From Rickettsiella sp. (GTDB taxonomy: Bacteria > Pseudomonadota > Gammaproteobacteria > Diplorickettsiales > Diplorickettsiaceae), in assembly GCA_031119195.1 (NCBI GenBank), contig JAVHYG010000049.1, forward strand, positions 1 through 11,319: DNA of 11,319 bases. The letters run 5' to 3'. Both the position numbers and the translations under genes were made by a program. The notes beneath the pieces are model-generated. The model was given only the letters and a program-made list of their open reading frames with translations, was not told the DNA's origin and ran no database searches. This document shows positions 1 through 7,486 of this stretch, one piece after another (the first letter of the stretch is position 1; every line of letters starts with the position of its first letter).

Positions 1-1
1 G

Positions 2-139
2 TATTTACCACACTATTTTCCATTACCGCATCCGTCACCCCGCAACAATATTTGGTTAAAACGAAATCCTTGGTTTGAAAAGAGTGTTCTTCCTGCTTTA
101 CAAAAAAGTTATCATGAACTTTTCTATCAAAGTAATTGA
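2..139 (+). CDS. Uracil-DNA glycosylase superfamily protein, C-terminal fragment
   Basis: An open frame enters from the left edge and ends at a TGA at 137-139, giving the last 45 residues of a protein. Near its start is a proline-rich H-P-S-P-R-N motif (residues 10-15 of the fragment), followed by W-L-K-R-N-P-W-F-E and a helical tail. In the uracil-DNA glycosylase superfamily the H-P-S-P segment is the conserved C-terminal DNA-binding (minor-groove) loop. The R-N-x-x-W-L-k-x-N-P-W-F-E continuation is typical of the bacterial 'uracil-DNA glycosylase family protein' branch rather than classical Ung. The family removes or recognises uracil or related bases in DNA, but substrate cannot be judged from this tail. 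The active-site motif lies outside the window. The gene converges on hsp20 with only 16 nt between the stop codons. The family call comes from motif recognition by eye. Confidence 0.72.
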   Translation, partial: YLPHYFPLPHPSPRNNIWLKRNPWFEKSVLPALQKSYHELFYQSN

Positions 140-155
140 AGTTAATTTACTAAAA

Positions 156-614
156 CTAATCCTTTTTTATGCCTACTTTAATTTTTTTAGATTTACCCTT
201 GTCGCGTTTAAGGATAATTATTTCTAAAACACCATGTTTTCCTTCGGCAGTTACCCTTTCGGGGTCGGCGCTATCGGGCAAAGCAAAACGTCGATAAAAA
301 GTTCCTTTGGAACGTTCTATTCTCGTGTAGCCCCCTTTTTCTTCTTTTTTAGCGTTGGCTCGTTCGCCCTTAATAGTTAACACCCCATTTTCCATAGAAA
401 TTTCTATATCATGGGGATCAACCCCAGGGATATCTGCATAAAGTACAAACCGATCTGATTCCTCTTTAATATCTACACAAGGCGCCCAATGGCTTGTTTC
501 GACTAAAGAATTGTCTTCAGCAAGATTGGGCTCGAACAATTGGTCCCATTCTTTAGACAAACGATGTAGTTGGTGAATTAAAGCAGAAGGCCTATATCGG
601 GTAATATTTGTCAC
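156..614 (-). CDS. hsp20: Small heat-shock protein, Hsp20/alpha-crystallin family
   Basis: This 152-residue ATP-independent holdase chaperone would bind unfolding cytoplasmic proteins and pass them to DnaK/ClpB. The N-terminal arm (about 1-42) is followed by an alpha-crystallin domain (about 43-140). Visible family marks are P-G-V-D-P-x-D-I-E-I (63-72), N-G-V-L-T-I-x-G-E-R (76-85), F-Y-R-R-F-x-L-P, and the signature A-E-G-K-H-G-V-L-E-I near 123-132. The basic C-terminal tail contains I-K-V-G-I, close to the I-x-I motif used for oligomer assembly. Length is normal for bacterial class A Hsp20. The start is GTG (612-614), chosen because AGGAGG (minus strand, 622-627) sits 7 nt upstream. The gene is transcribed divergently from the ferredoxin gene and convergently with the glycosylase tail. 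No sigma-32 promoter was recognised upstream, so heat regulation is not shown by sequence. Confidence 0.95.
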   Translation of the reverse strand: MTNITRYRPSALIHQLHRLSKEWDQLFEPNLAEDNSLVETSHWAPCVDIKEESDRFVLYADIPGVDPHDIEISMENGVLTIKGERANAKKEEKGGYTRIERSKGTFYRRFALPDSADPERVTAEGKHGVLEIIILKRDKGKSKKIKVGIKKD

Positions 615-621
615 TGTGCTT

Positions 622-627
622 CCTCCT
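622..627 (-). promoter_or_regulatory. Strong Shine-Dalgarno for hsp20 (AGGAGG)
   Basis: CCTCCT on the plus strand reads AGGAGG on the minus strand, 7 nt upstream of the GTG codon at 612-614. It is a near-perfect ribosome binding site and decides the non-ATG start of hsp20. Confidence 0.85.
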
Positions 628-631
628 GGAA

Positions 632-660
632 TTTATACAAAATCTCTAACTTGAAAAAAA
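632..660 (-). promoter_or_regulatory. Possible sigma-70-like promoter for hsp20
   Basis: On the minus strand a TATAAA box (632-637) lies just upstream of the hsp20 Shine-Dalgarno. At 17 nt spacing the -35 position is only a T-run (655-660), so the match is half-good. The heat-shock sigma-32 elements (CTTGAA and CCCCAT) are not present. Assignment is tentative. Confidence 0.3.
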
Positions 661-707
661 TAGACTTATCATTTCTTCTCTGTAGCTTCATTTAAATTGC
701 CAGTTTC

Positions 708-766
708 TTGACAAAGTAGAAGAAATGCTAATTTTTTTCTGGTAAAGTAATAGATTGCCTTATAAA
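708..766 (+). promoter_or_regulatory. Candidate promoter elements upstream of the six-gene run
   Basis: The 171-nt divergent gap (615-785) contains a perfect TTGACA (708-713) and, separately, a TATAAA box (761-766) 19 nt before the ferredoxin ATG. They are too far apart to pair with each other. TTGACA has only a poor -10 (TAATTT, 729-734, preceded by TG at one-nt spacing), and TATAAA has a poor -35. One of the two probably starts the operon, but sequence alone does not decide which. Confidence 0.3.
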
Positions 767-785
767 AAACCGTGGTCTTTTCTGT

Positions 786-1115
786 ATGACTTATTATCAA
801 CAACATATTTTTCTTTGCATTAACGAACGAGATAATAATAGAGATTGCTGTGCTAAACAAGGATCTTTAGCCTTGCTAGATTACCTAAAAACAAAAATAA
901 AAACATTGCCTAAAAATAAAGAAAAAAAGATACGTGTCAATAGCACTAGCTGCCTAGGACGTTGCAAATTAGGACCTGTTTTAGTTATTTACCCTGAAAG
1001 CATTTGGTATCATTGCAAAACACAAATTGATATCGATGAGATTATAGAAAAACAAATAATAAACAAAGAAATTGTCACGCGTTTACTATTATCCAATGAA
1101 CACAAAGCTCTCTAA
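786..1115 (+). CDS. Thioredoxin-like [2Fe-2S] ferredoxin domain protein
   Basis: A 109-residue small cytoplasmic iron-sulfur protein of the thioredoxin-fold [2Fe-2S] ferredoxin type. It opens with H-I-F-L-C (C11), followed by C21-C22 and G-S, and later C56-L-G-R-C60-x-x-G-P with V-I-Y-P-E-x-x-W-Y. Four cluster ligands are expected: C11, one of C21/C22 (C22 fits the usual spacing), C56 and C60. The D-I-D-E-I-I-E tail matches the family's C-terminal helix. Stand-alone members are presumed electron carriers whose partner is unknown, and nothing here identifies the partner. The ATG at 786 places the first cysteine correctly, but no clear Shine-Dalgarno precedes it. Its 3' end overlaps the next gene by 20 nt, so it is probably co-transcribed and translationally coupled with the acyltransferase. 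Family assignment is firm; role is unknown. Confidence 0.88.
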   Translation: MTYYQQHIFLCINERDNNRDCCAKQGSLALLDYLKTKIKTLPKNKEKKIRVNSTSCLGRCKLGPVLVIYPESIWYHCKTQIDIDEIIEKQIINKEIVTRLLLSNEHKAL

Positions 1116-2004
1116 CCTTATACATCCACGCTATTGGCCTACATGGTTGGGACTGGGAATTTTATATGGAATAAGCAAATTACCTTATAAGACACAATTA
1201 ACTTTCGGGAAATATTTAGGTCGTGGTGCATTTCATTTACTTAAACGTTTCCGTCGCATTGCTAGTATCAATCTTGCACTTTGTTTTCCTGAATTATCAG
1301 AGCATGCACAAAAACAACTTTTAAAAAAACATTTTGAGTCACTAGGCATGGGTCTCGTTGAGTCGGCCATGGCATGGTGGATGCCCTACCACAAACTGGC
1401 TCCATTAATTCATATTGAAGGCTTAGAACATTTACAGGAAGCCATTGCAAAAAAACAAGGTGTCATTATTCTAAGTGGTCATTTTACTTCTTTAGATATT
1501 TGTGGACGTTTATTTTCGAATATTTTCCCCATGTATGTGGTTTATCGCGAGCAAAAAAATAAAGTTATCGATACATTATTAAAGCGCCATAGAAGATTTA
1601 AACTAATGCAACCTATACACAGGCATGCTGTACGTCAAATTATTAAAGCCTTACGAAAGAATGCCGCTATTTGGTATGCCGCTGATCAAGATTACGGCGC
1701 CGCCCACAGTATTTTTTTGTCTTTTTTTAATATTGCGACTGCGACGATTACGGCACCTAGTCGCTACGCAAAGCAAACACATGCCCAAGCAGTTACATTA
1801 TTTTACCACCGTCTTCCGCACGGGAAAGGATATCAAATTAAAATAAACCCTATATTAAAAGATTTTGCTACCCTACCTACCCCTGAAGCTACAATTTCTT
1901 TCAATCAGTTATTAGAAACGGCTATTCGTGCTCATCCAGAACAATATCTTTGGATACATCGTCGTTTTAAAACAAGACCTATCGGTGACCCTTCCTTTTA
2001 TTAG
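1096..2004 (+). CDS. lpxL: Lipid A biosynthesis acyltransferase (LpxL/HtrB family)
   Basis: A 302-residue inner-membrane enzyme that transfers an acyl chain from acyl-ACP onto the Kdo-lipid A precursor, making the acyloxyacyl group late in lipid A synthesis. The N-terminus H-P-R-Y-W-P-T-W-L-G is typical, with one hydrophobic anchor at about 13-30. The catalytic H-x4-D is H129-D134 inside S-G-H-F-T-S-L-D. Further marks are Y-R-E-Q, A-D-Q-D-Y-G and the C-terminal P-E-Q-Y-L-W-x-H-R-R-F-K-T-R-P block. The open frame extends upstream to a TTG at 1072, but ATG 1096 gives the family's usual N-terminus and is preferred. It lies 20 nt inside the ferredoxin gene with no obvious Shine-Dalgarno, suggesting coupled translation. 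LpxL versus LpxM or another late acyltransferase cannot be settled by eye; the N-terminal sequence and length favour LpxL. The permease gene starts 10 nt after its stop. Confidence 0.92.
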   Translation: MNTKLSNLIHPRYWPTWLGLGILYGISKLPYKTQLTFGKYLGRGAFHLLKRFRRIASINLALCFPELSEHAQKQLLKKHFESLGMGLVESAMAWWMPYHKLAPLIHIEGLEHLQEAIAKKQGVIILSGHFTSLDICGRLFSNIFPMYVVYREQKNKVIDTLLKRHRRFKLMQPIHRHAVRQIIKALRKNAAIWYAADQDYGAAHSIFLSFFNIATATITAPSRYAKQTHAQAVTLFYHRLPHGKGYQIKINPILKDFATLPTPEATISFNQLLETAIRAHPEQYLWIHRRFKTRPIGDPSFY

Positions 2005-2014
2005 AGTACTTTCT

Positions 2015-3214
2015 ATGAACAATAAATTTATTGGTGGAATACTTCTCATTATTGGCACAAGTATTGGAGGCGGTATGTTGGCCCTCCCTATTGCTACAGC
2101 ACAATTTGGATTCTTTACTTCCATAGGTGCTTTTCTTGTCTGTTGGGCAGTAATGACGTCCTGCGCCCTACTTATATTAGAAGTTAATCTCTGGCATCCA
2201 ATCAATAGTAATTTAATCACAATGGCTAAAACTACCTTAGGTTGGTTTGGGCAAGTTGTCGCTTGGGTCAGTTATTTATTATTGCTTTACGCTTTACTAG
2301 CGGCCTATGTCGCTGGTGGTGGGGATTTTTTACAAAATTTTTTAAGTGGATTGCATATAGATCTAGCCAACAAATTCTCAGCACTTTTATTTACCGGATT
2401 ATTAAGTACTATCGTTTACAAAGGCATTCATTCTGTTGACTATGTAAACCGTGGCCTGATGTTCAGCAAAATAGCGGCTTATATTTTGTTAGTCATTTGT
2501 ATTTTTCCTTTTATCTCGCCCAAAAAACTTTTAACGCTAGAAGAATTTCATTACCTTCCAGCGATTATTAGCAGTGTCACCGTTATTATTACTTCATTCG
2601 GGTTTGCAATTATTGTACCTAGCTTACGCAGTTATTTTAAAGATGATGCAAAGACACTAAGAAAAGCCATTCTTATCGGCAGTTTAGTGCCTCTTATCTG
2701 CTATACCCTTTGGGAATTGGCTATTATGGGCGTTATTCCGGCGCAAGGAAAACTGAGCTTAATGGCAATGCTACATTCAAGCCACTCAACCAGTGATTTG
2801 CTAATTAGTTTGAATCAGTTGTTACATAAACCACTTATTAATTTCTTAGCAAAAACTTTCATGGCTATCTGTCTAGCCACCTCTTTTCTAGGTGTTGCAT
2901 TAAGTCTTTTCGACTTTTTAAGTGACGGTCTTTCACTAAAAAAAACGGGCTTAGGTAAATTAATACTTTATATTGTCACGTTTTTACCTCCACTGATCAT
3001 TGCAATTCGTTACCCAAATGCATTTATTATGGCACTATCTTATGCAGGTATTCTCTGTGTCATATTACTCATACTACTCCCTACCATGATGGCGTGGAGT
3101 GGTCGTTATATAAAAAAATGTGCCAGTGGTTACCAGCTAACTGGCGGTAAATACTTACTTTCTATTTTAATTATGCTTGCTTCACTCTTTATTATTTTAA
3201 GCCTTATTTACTAA
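2015..3214 (+). CDS. tyrP: Aromatic amino acid permease, TyrP type (copy 1)
   Basis: A 399-residue integral membrane transporter of the hydroxy/aromatic amino acid permease (HAAAP) family, proton-coupled and probably importing tyrosine or a related aromatic amino acid. It contains about 11 hydrophobic segments. The glycine-rich first-helix motif I-G-G-G-M-L-A-L-P is at residues 17-25. Other family blocks are L-L-I-L-E-V-N-L, T-S-F-G-F, C-L-A-T-S-F-L-G-V near residue 285, T-F-L-P-P-L-I and a final W-S-G-R-Y. The frame is open upstream to 1928, inside lpxL, but that extension is the shadow of the lpxL C-terminus. ATG 2015 gives the start seen in both copies here and in E. coli TyrP (about 400 residues). 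Only a weak GAG-type ribosome site precedes it. Roughly half of its residues match the next gene by eye. Substrate preference within the family is not readable from sequence. Confidence 0.92.
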   Translation: MNNKFIGGILLIIGTSIGGGMLALPIATAQFGFFTSIGAFLVCWAVMTSCALLILEVNLWHPINSNLITMAKTTLGWFGQVVAWVSYLLLLYALLAAYVAGGGDFLQNFLSGLHIDLANKFSALLFTGLLSTIVYKGIHSVDYVNRGLMFSKIAAYILLVICIFPFISPKKLLTLEEFHYLPAIISSVTVIITSFGFAIIVPSLRSYFKDDAKTLRKAILIGSLVPLICYTLWELAIMGVIPAQGKLSLMAMLHSSHSTSDLLISLNQLLHKPLINFLAKTFMAICLATSFLGVALSLFDFLSDGLSLKKTGLGKLILYIVTFLPPLIIAIRYPNAFIMALSYAGILCVILLILLPTMMAWSGRYIKKCASGYQLTGGKYLLSILIMLASLFIILSLIY

Positions 3215-3224
3215 GAGAGAAAAA

Positions 3225-4421
3225 ATGAATACTAAACAAATTGGCGGTATTTTAATGATCACGGGCAACGCCATCGGCGGTGGCATGCTCGCATTGCCAC
3301 TCGCCACGGCGCAAGCAGGCTTTATAAATTCCACATTATTTTTAATAGCTTGTTGGGCACTTATGCTAGCTGGTGGCTTACTTATTCTTGAAGTTAACCT
3401 TTGGTTTCCTGCCAACAGTCATTTAGTATCAATGGCACGCGCTACACTGGGTAAAACAGGTGAAATCATAACCTGGCTATGCTATTTACTTTTATTGTAT
3501 TCTTTATTGGCTGCTTATATCGCTGGCGGTTCTGATTTTCTACAGGGATTATTACAAAAAGTAAATCTACATTTTTCGCTTAAAAGCATGGCGATCCTAT
3601 TTGTTTTTGGCTTAGGCGCCATTGTTTATAAAGGCATACGTTCTGTGGATACCTTTAATCGTGCTTTAATGGGCGGCAAACTATTAATTTATCTTCTACT
3701 AATTCTTTTGATATTTCCCTTTCTTTCACATTCGCAACTAAACCAAGGCCAACTCCATTACATACCGAAAAGCCTAATGATTATGGTCACCTCATTTGGA
3801 TTTGCAGCAATCATCCCTAGTTTACGCACTTATTTTCACAGTGATGTACGTCAATTACGCAGAGTCATTATTTTGGGGAGTTTAATTCCATTAGTTTGTT
3901 ATATTTTATGGAATGCAGCCATCATGGGAATTATTCCTATCGATGGTAATTTAGGTCTTGCGCATATTGCCCAGGCAAATCAACCTACAAGTGAATTAAC
4001 TAATACACTCAGCAACTTACTAAATAAAAAAATAATTACCGGATTAGCATGGGGTTTTACCTCTATTTGTTTAGCAACTTCCTTTTTAGGTGTAGGTCTC
4101 AGTCTGGCAGATTTCTTAAAAGATGGCTTTGGATTAAACGAAATTAAACAAGGAAATAATATAACTGCTATACTGACATTTCTTCCGCCTTTAATCATAG
4201 TCTTATTCTTCCCTGGCGCATTCATGTCTGCGTTAAATTATGCTGGTATTTGGTGTGCCAGTTTGTTAGCTTTACTTCCAGCACTCATGGCTTGGTCAGG
4301 ACGTTATTATCAACAGATGACGTTTTCTTATCGCGTTATGGGGGGGAAAGGTTTATTAGGTTTGGTTATCATCGCTGCATCTATTATTATTGCACATGCA
4401 TTTTTTGGCCTAATAAAATAA
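3225..4421 (+). CDS. tyrP: Aromatic amino acid permease, TyrP type (copy 2)
   Basis: A 398-residue second member of the HAAAP/TyrP transporter family directly behind copy 1, 10 nt after its stop, with AGAGAG just before the ATG. It co-aligns with copy 1 over its full length: I-G-G-G-M-L-A-L-P (17-25), L-L-I-L-E-V-N-L-W, A-A-Y-I-A-G-G, V-T-S-F-G-F, C-L-A-T-S-F-L-G-V near residue 282, T-F-L-P-P-L-I, and M-A-W-S-G-R-Y near the end. About 11 membrane segments are expected. Differences from copy 1 are spread evenly, with no frameshift or truncation, so both copies look functional and the duplication is not recent. Plausible roles are import of tyrosine, phenylalanine or tryptophan from the host by an auxotrophic bacterium, with the two copies differing in substrate or affinity. 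That is inference. Confidence 0.92.
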   Translation: MNTKQIGGILMITGNAIGGGMLALPLATAQAGFINSTLFLIACWALMLAGGLLILEVNLWFPANSHLVSMARATLGKTGEIITWLCYLLLLYSLLAAYIAGGSDFLQGLLQKVNLHFSLKSMAILFVFGLGAIVYKGIRSVDTFNRALMGGKLLIYLLLILLIFPFLSHSQLNQGQLHYIPKSLMIMVTSFGFAAIIPSLRTYFHSDVRQLRRVIILGSLIPLVCYILWNAAIMGIIPIDGNLGLAHIAQANQPTSELTNTLSNLLNKKIITGLAWGFTSICLATSFLGVGLSLADFLKDGFGLNEIKQGNNITAILTFLPPLIIVLFFPGAFMSALNYAGIWCASLLALLPALMAWSGRYYQQMTFSYRVMGGKGLLGLVIIAASIIIAHAFFGLIK

Positions 4422-4442
4422 AAGGCTTATTAGGATCTGCTC

Positions 4443-6443
4443 ATGTCTTTTCAAAAAAAATGCGCGGACGCTATTCGTGCACTTAGCATGGATGCTATAC
4501 AACATGCAAACTCAGGACATCCGGGAATGCCCTTGGGTATGGCCGATATTGCAACTGTTTTATGGCAGGATTTTTTAAAACATAACCCAGCTAATCCAAA
4601 CTGGTTTAACCGCGATCGTTTTATTTTATCAAACGGTCATGGTTCGATGTTGCAGTACGCATTACTACACCTCACAGGTTATGCCCTTTCTATGGATGAC
4701 ATCAAAAAATTTCGCCAACTCCATTCTAAAACACCCGGTCATCCTGAATACGGAATAACAGCGGGTGTTGAAACTTCCACAGGTCCATTAGGACAAGGCT
4801 TTGCTAATGCGGTAGGGTTGGCGCTAGCAGAAAAATGCTTAGCTGCACAATTTAATCAAACCGACCTTAAAATAGTGGATCATTTCACTTACGTTTTCAT
4901 GGGTGATGGTTGTCTTATGGAAGGTATTTCTCACGAAGCCGCTTCATTAGCGGGTTGTTTAGGTTTAAATAAATTAATCGCTTTTTGGGATGATAATAAC
5001 ATTTCGATTGACGGAGATGTATCAGGTTGGTTTAAGGATGATACTCCACAACGATTTAATGCTTATCATTGGCATGTCATTACTGATGTTGATGGCCATA
5101 ATCCAGAAGAAATTAAACAAGCTATAACAGAAGCACGCAAGATTAGCGATAAACCAAGTTTGATCTGCTGCAAAACCCACATTGCTTTTGGCGCGCCTAC
5201 CTTAGCGGGAAGTCACCATGCCCATGGAGCGCCGCTAGGAAATAAAGAAATTGCCGCAACTAAGAAAGCGCTGAATTGGAATTATTCTGCTTTTGAAATT
5301 CCTGAAGCTATTTACAAAGCGTGGGATGCCTGTGCAACAGGAATTAATCTAGAAAATGCTTGGAAAAAAAAATGGCAACACTATGAAAAAAAATACCCTG
5401 CACTTGCAAAAGAATTTCAACGAAGAATTGATGGTAAGCTACCCAATAATTGGTTAGAAAAATCTAAAGAAATTATTGCAGCCGCTGCAAAAAAATCTGA
5501 AAAAATTGCAACACGTAAAGCTTCACAAAACAGTTTAAACAATTTTGGTCTTCTTTTACCTGAGCTGTTAGGTGGTTCAGCAGATTTAACAGAATCTAAC
5601 TTAACCTTTTGGAAAGGATCAACTGTATTAAATAAAGAAAATCCAGCAGGAAATTATATTCATTATGGTGTTCGTGAGTTTGCAATGTCAGCAATGATGA
5701 ATGGTATTGCACTTCATACCGGATTTATCCCTTATGGCGGTACTTTTCTGGTATTCAGTGACTACGCACGAAATGCCATTCGTTTAAGCGCATTAATGAA
5801 ACAACGTGTTATTTATGTTTATACCCATGATTCAATTGGTTTGGGTGAAGATGGTCCAACGCATCAACCCATAGAACAACTTAATAGCTTACGAATGATT
5901 CCTGGTCTCTCTATATGGAGACCTTGTGATGCAGCGGAAACAGCTGTAGCTTGGCAACAAGCGATAACACATCAAGGACCCACTTGCTTAATCCTCACTC
6001 GGCAAGCATTACCCTCGCAAGTCCATTCAGAATCCACCTTAGCTTCAATTAAATACGGCGCTTATATCATTTTTGATTGTCAACAACCACTTGAAGCGAT
6101 TATCATAGCAACAGGTTCTGAAGTAAGTCTTGCTGTTAATGCAGCACAAACTCTAACGCAACAAGGAAAACGAATTCGTGTGATATCCATGCCGTCCACT
6201 GATCGTTTTGCTTTACAGGATGTGGCTTATCAAAATAGGATTTTACCCCCGACAGTCACAAAACGAGTAGCCATCGAAGCTGGTAATACAGCTTTTTGGT
6301 ATCGCTACATTGGCTGTGAAGGAAAAATAATTGGTATCGATAGATTTGGAGAGTCTGCACCAGGACAAACAGTATTTACTGCGTTAGGTATTACCACCGA
6401 ACATATTATTAAAACTGTCAATAAGCTACTCAGCTTAAAATAA
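4443..6443 (+). CDS. tkt: Transketolase
   Basis: A 666-residue thiamine-diphosphate enzyme of the non-oxidative pentose phosphate pathway, moving two-carbon ketol units between sugar phosphates. Length and residue numbering follow E. coli TktA (663 aa). The phosphate and substrate-binding histidines H26 (N-S-G-H-P-G-M), H66 (N-G-H-G-S-M) and H100 are in place. The ThDP/Mg motif begins G154-D155-G156 and runs to D-D-N-N-I-S-I-D-G. The catalytic glutamate of the pyrimidine domain is E412 in G-V-R-E-F, and the H-D-S-I-G-L-G-E-D-G-P-T-H-Q-P block is near 465. The C-terminal transketolase domain is complete. AGGA (4432-4435) lies 7 nt before the ATG. It is 21 nt downstream of the permease and 11 nt upstream of gap. 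Pairing with gap suggests joint control of triose and pentose phosphate flux. No odd residues were seen. Confidence 0.98.
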   Translation: MSFQKKCADAIRALSMDAIQHANSGHPGMPLGMADIATVLWQDFLKHNPANPNWFNRDRFILSNGHGSMLQYALLHLTGYALSMDDIKKFRQLHSKTPGHPEYGITAGVETSTGPLGQGFANAVGLALAEKCLAAQFNQTDLKIVDHFTYVFMGDGCLMEGISHEAASLAGCLGLNKLIAFWDDNNISIDGDVSGWFKDDTPQRFNAYHWHVITDVDGHNPEEIKQAITEARKISDKPSLICCKTHIAFGAPTLAGSHHAHGAPLGNKEIAATKKALNWNYSAFEIPEAIYKAWDACATGINLENAWKKKWQHYEKKYPALAKEFQRRIDGKLPNNWLEKSKEIIAAAAKKSEKIATRKASQNSLNNFGLLLPELLGGSADLTESNLTFWKGSTVLNKENPAGNYIHYGVREFAMSAMMNGIALHTGFIPYGGTFLVFSDYARNAIRLSALMKQRVIYVYTHDSIGLGEDGPTHQPIEQLNSLRMIPGLSIWRPCDAAETAVAWQQAITHQGPTCLILTRQALPSQVHSESTLASIKYGAYIIFDCQQPLEAIIIATGSEVSLAVNAAQTLTQQGKRIRVISMPSTDRFALQDVAYQNRILPPTVTKRVAIEAGNTAFWYRYIGCEGKIIGIDRFGESAPGQTVFTALGITTEHIIKTVNKLLSLK

Positions 6444-6454
6444 GGGGAAAACAT

Positions 6455-7468
6455 ATGACAACGCGGGTCGCTATCAACGGTTATGGCCGTATTGGACGTA
6501 ATATTGTTAGAGCATTATTTGAGTCGCCTGAAAAACACAATATAGAGATCATAGCAATCAATGATCTGGGTGATATCAACATCAATGCCTATTTAACGCG
6601 TCATGATACTACGCATGGAAAATTTTCCGGAACCGTCATCATCGAAAATGATCATTTAGTCATTAATGGTCACAAAATAAAAATGCTTTCAGAACGTGAT
6701 CCTGAAAAACTACCCTGGAAAAGCTTAAATATAGACGTCGTACATGAATGCACTGGTTTTTTTACCTCACGCGAAAAAGCCACTAAACATATTAACGCGG
6801 GCGCAAAAAAAGTAATTATATCGGCACCTGCTGGTAAAGATGTCGATGCAACGATTGTTTATGGCGTTAATCACACTACCTTAAAAGCAACAGACATCAT
6901 TATTTCAAATGCGTCTTGCACCACGAATTGCCTAGCGCCATTAGTCAAACCACTGCATGAAAAACTTGGCATCGTTCAAGGATTAATGACAACGATTCAT
7001 GCCTATACCAACGACCAAGTATTGTTGGATACACACCACAGCGATATGCGTCGAGCCCGTTCCGCCACACAATCAATGATCCCAACTAAAACTGGAGCTG
7101 CCTCCGCTGTTGGCTTAGTTCTACCTGAATTAGCCGGCAGACTTGACGGTCTAGCAATACGTGTCCCGACGATTAACGTATCGCTAGTTGATTTAAGTTT
7201 TCAAGCAGTGCGCAAAACTACTATAGACGAAGTTAACAAGATTTTAAAAGAAGCTTCTGAAGAAAAAGCACTCAAAGGTTTATTAAATTACAGCGAAGAA
7301 CCTCTAGTATCGATTGACTTTAATCATAATTCAGCTTCTTCCACCGTAGACGCCACACAAACTCGAGTAATTGGTGATTTTATAAAGGTTTTAGCTTGGT
7401 ATGATAATGAGTGGGGATTTTCTAACAGAATGTTAGATGTAACCACCGCCTTAATGAATGCCAATTAA
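6455..7468 (+). CDS. gap: Glyceraldehyde-3-phosphate dehydrogenase, type I
   Basis: A 337-residue cytoplasmic glycolytic/gluconeogenic enzyme that interconverts glyceraldehyde-3-phosphate and 1,3-bisphosphoglycerate with NAD(P). The Rossmann motif N-G-Y-G-R-I-G-R-N spans 8-16 and the ribose-contacting aspartate is D37 (A-I-N-D). The active site S-N-A-S-C-T-T-N has catalytic C155 with H182 as general base. The C-terminus carries W-Y-D-N-E-W-G-F-S. GGGGA precedes the ATG. The pair L-P that marks classical NAD-specific enzymes after L-D (187/188 in Bacillus numbering) is T193-H194 here, so cofactor preference is best called NAD-likely but unproven. The usual downstream neighbours in related bacteria (pgk, pyk, fba) do not follow; instead there is 290 nt of non-coding DNA. 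No convincing terminator follows directly. Confidence 0.98.
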   Translation: MTTRVAINGYGRIGRNIVRALFESPEKHNIEIIAINDLGDININAYLTRHDTTHGKFSGTVIIENDHLVINGHKIKMLSERDPEKLPWKSLNIDVVHECTGFFTSREKATKHINAGAKKVIISAPAGKDVDATIVYGVNHTTLKATDIIISNASCTTNCLAPLVKPLHEKLGIVQGLMTTIHAYTNDQVLLDTHHSDMRRARSATQSMIPTKTGAASAVGLVLPELAGRLDGLAIRVPTINVSLVDLSFQAVRKTTIDEVNKILKEASEEKALKGLLNYSEEPLVSIDFNHNSASSTVDATQTRVIGDFIKVLAWYDNEWGFSNRMLDVTTALMNAN

Positions 7469-7486
7469 CTCTATACAAGCAAGGAA

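Noticed and set aside
615..700. Sigma-32 heat-shock promoter for hsp20
   Set aside because: No CTTGAA plus CCCCAT pair was found on the minus strand upstream of the start; only a TATAAA box with a poor -35.
669..860. 63-aa minus-strand open frame across the divergent gap
   Set aside because: It overlaps the start of the ferredoxin gene on the opposite strand, is low in complexity and resembles no protein; there is no supporting ribosome site.
1928..2014. 29-residue N-terminal extension of the first TyrP permease
   Set aside because: It overlaps the lpxL C-terminal coding region in another frame, and both the paralogue and E. coli TyrP begin at the position equivalent to ATG 2015.
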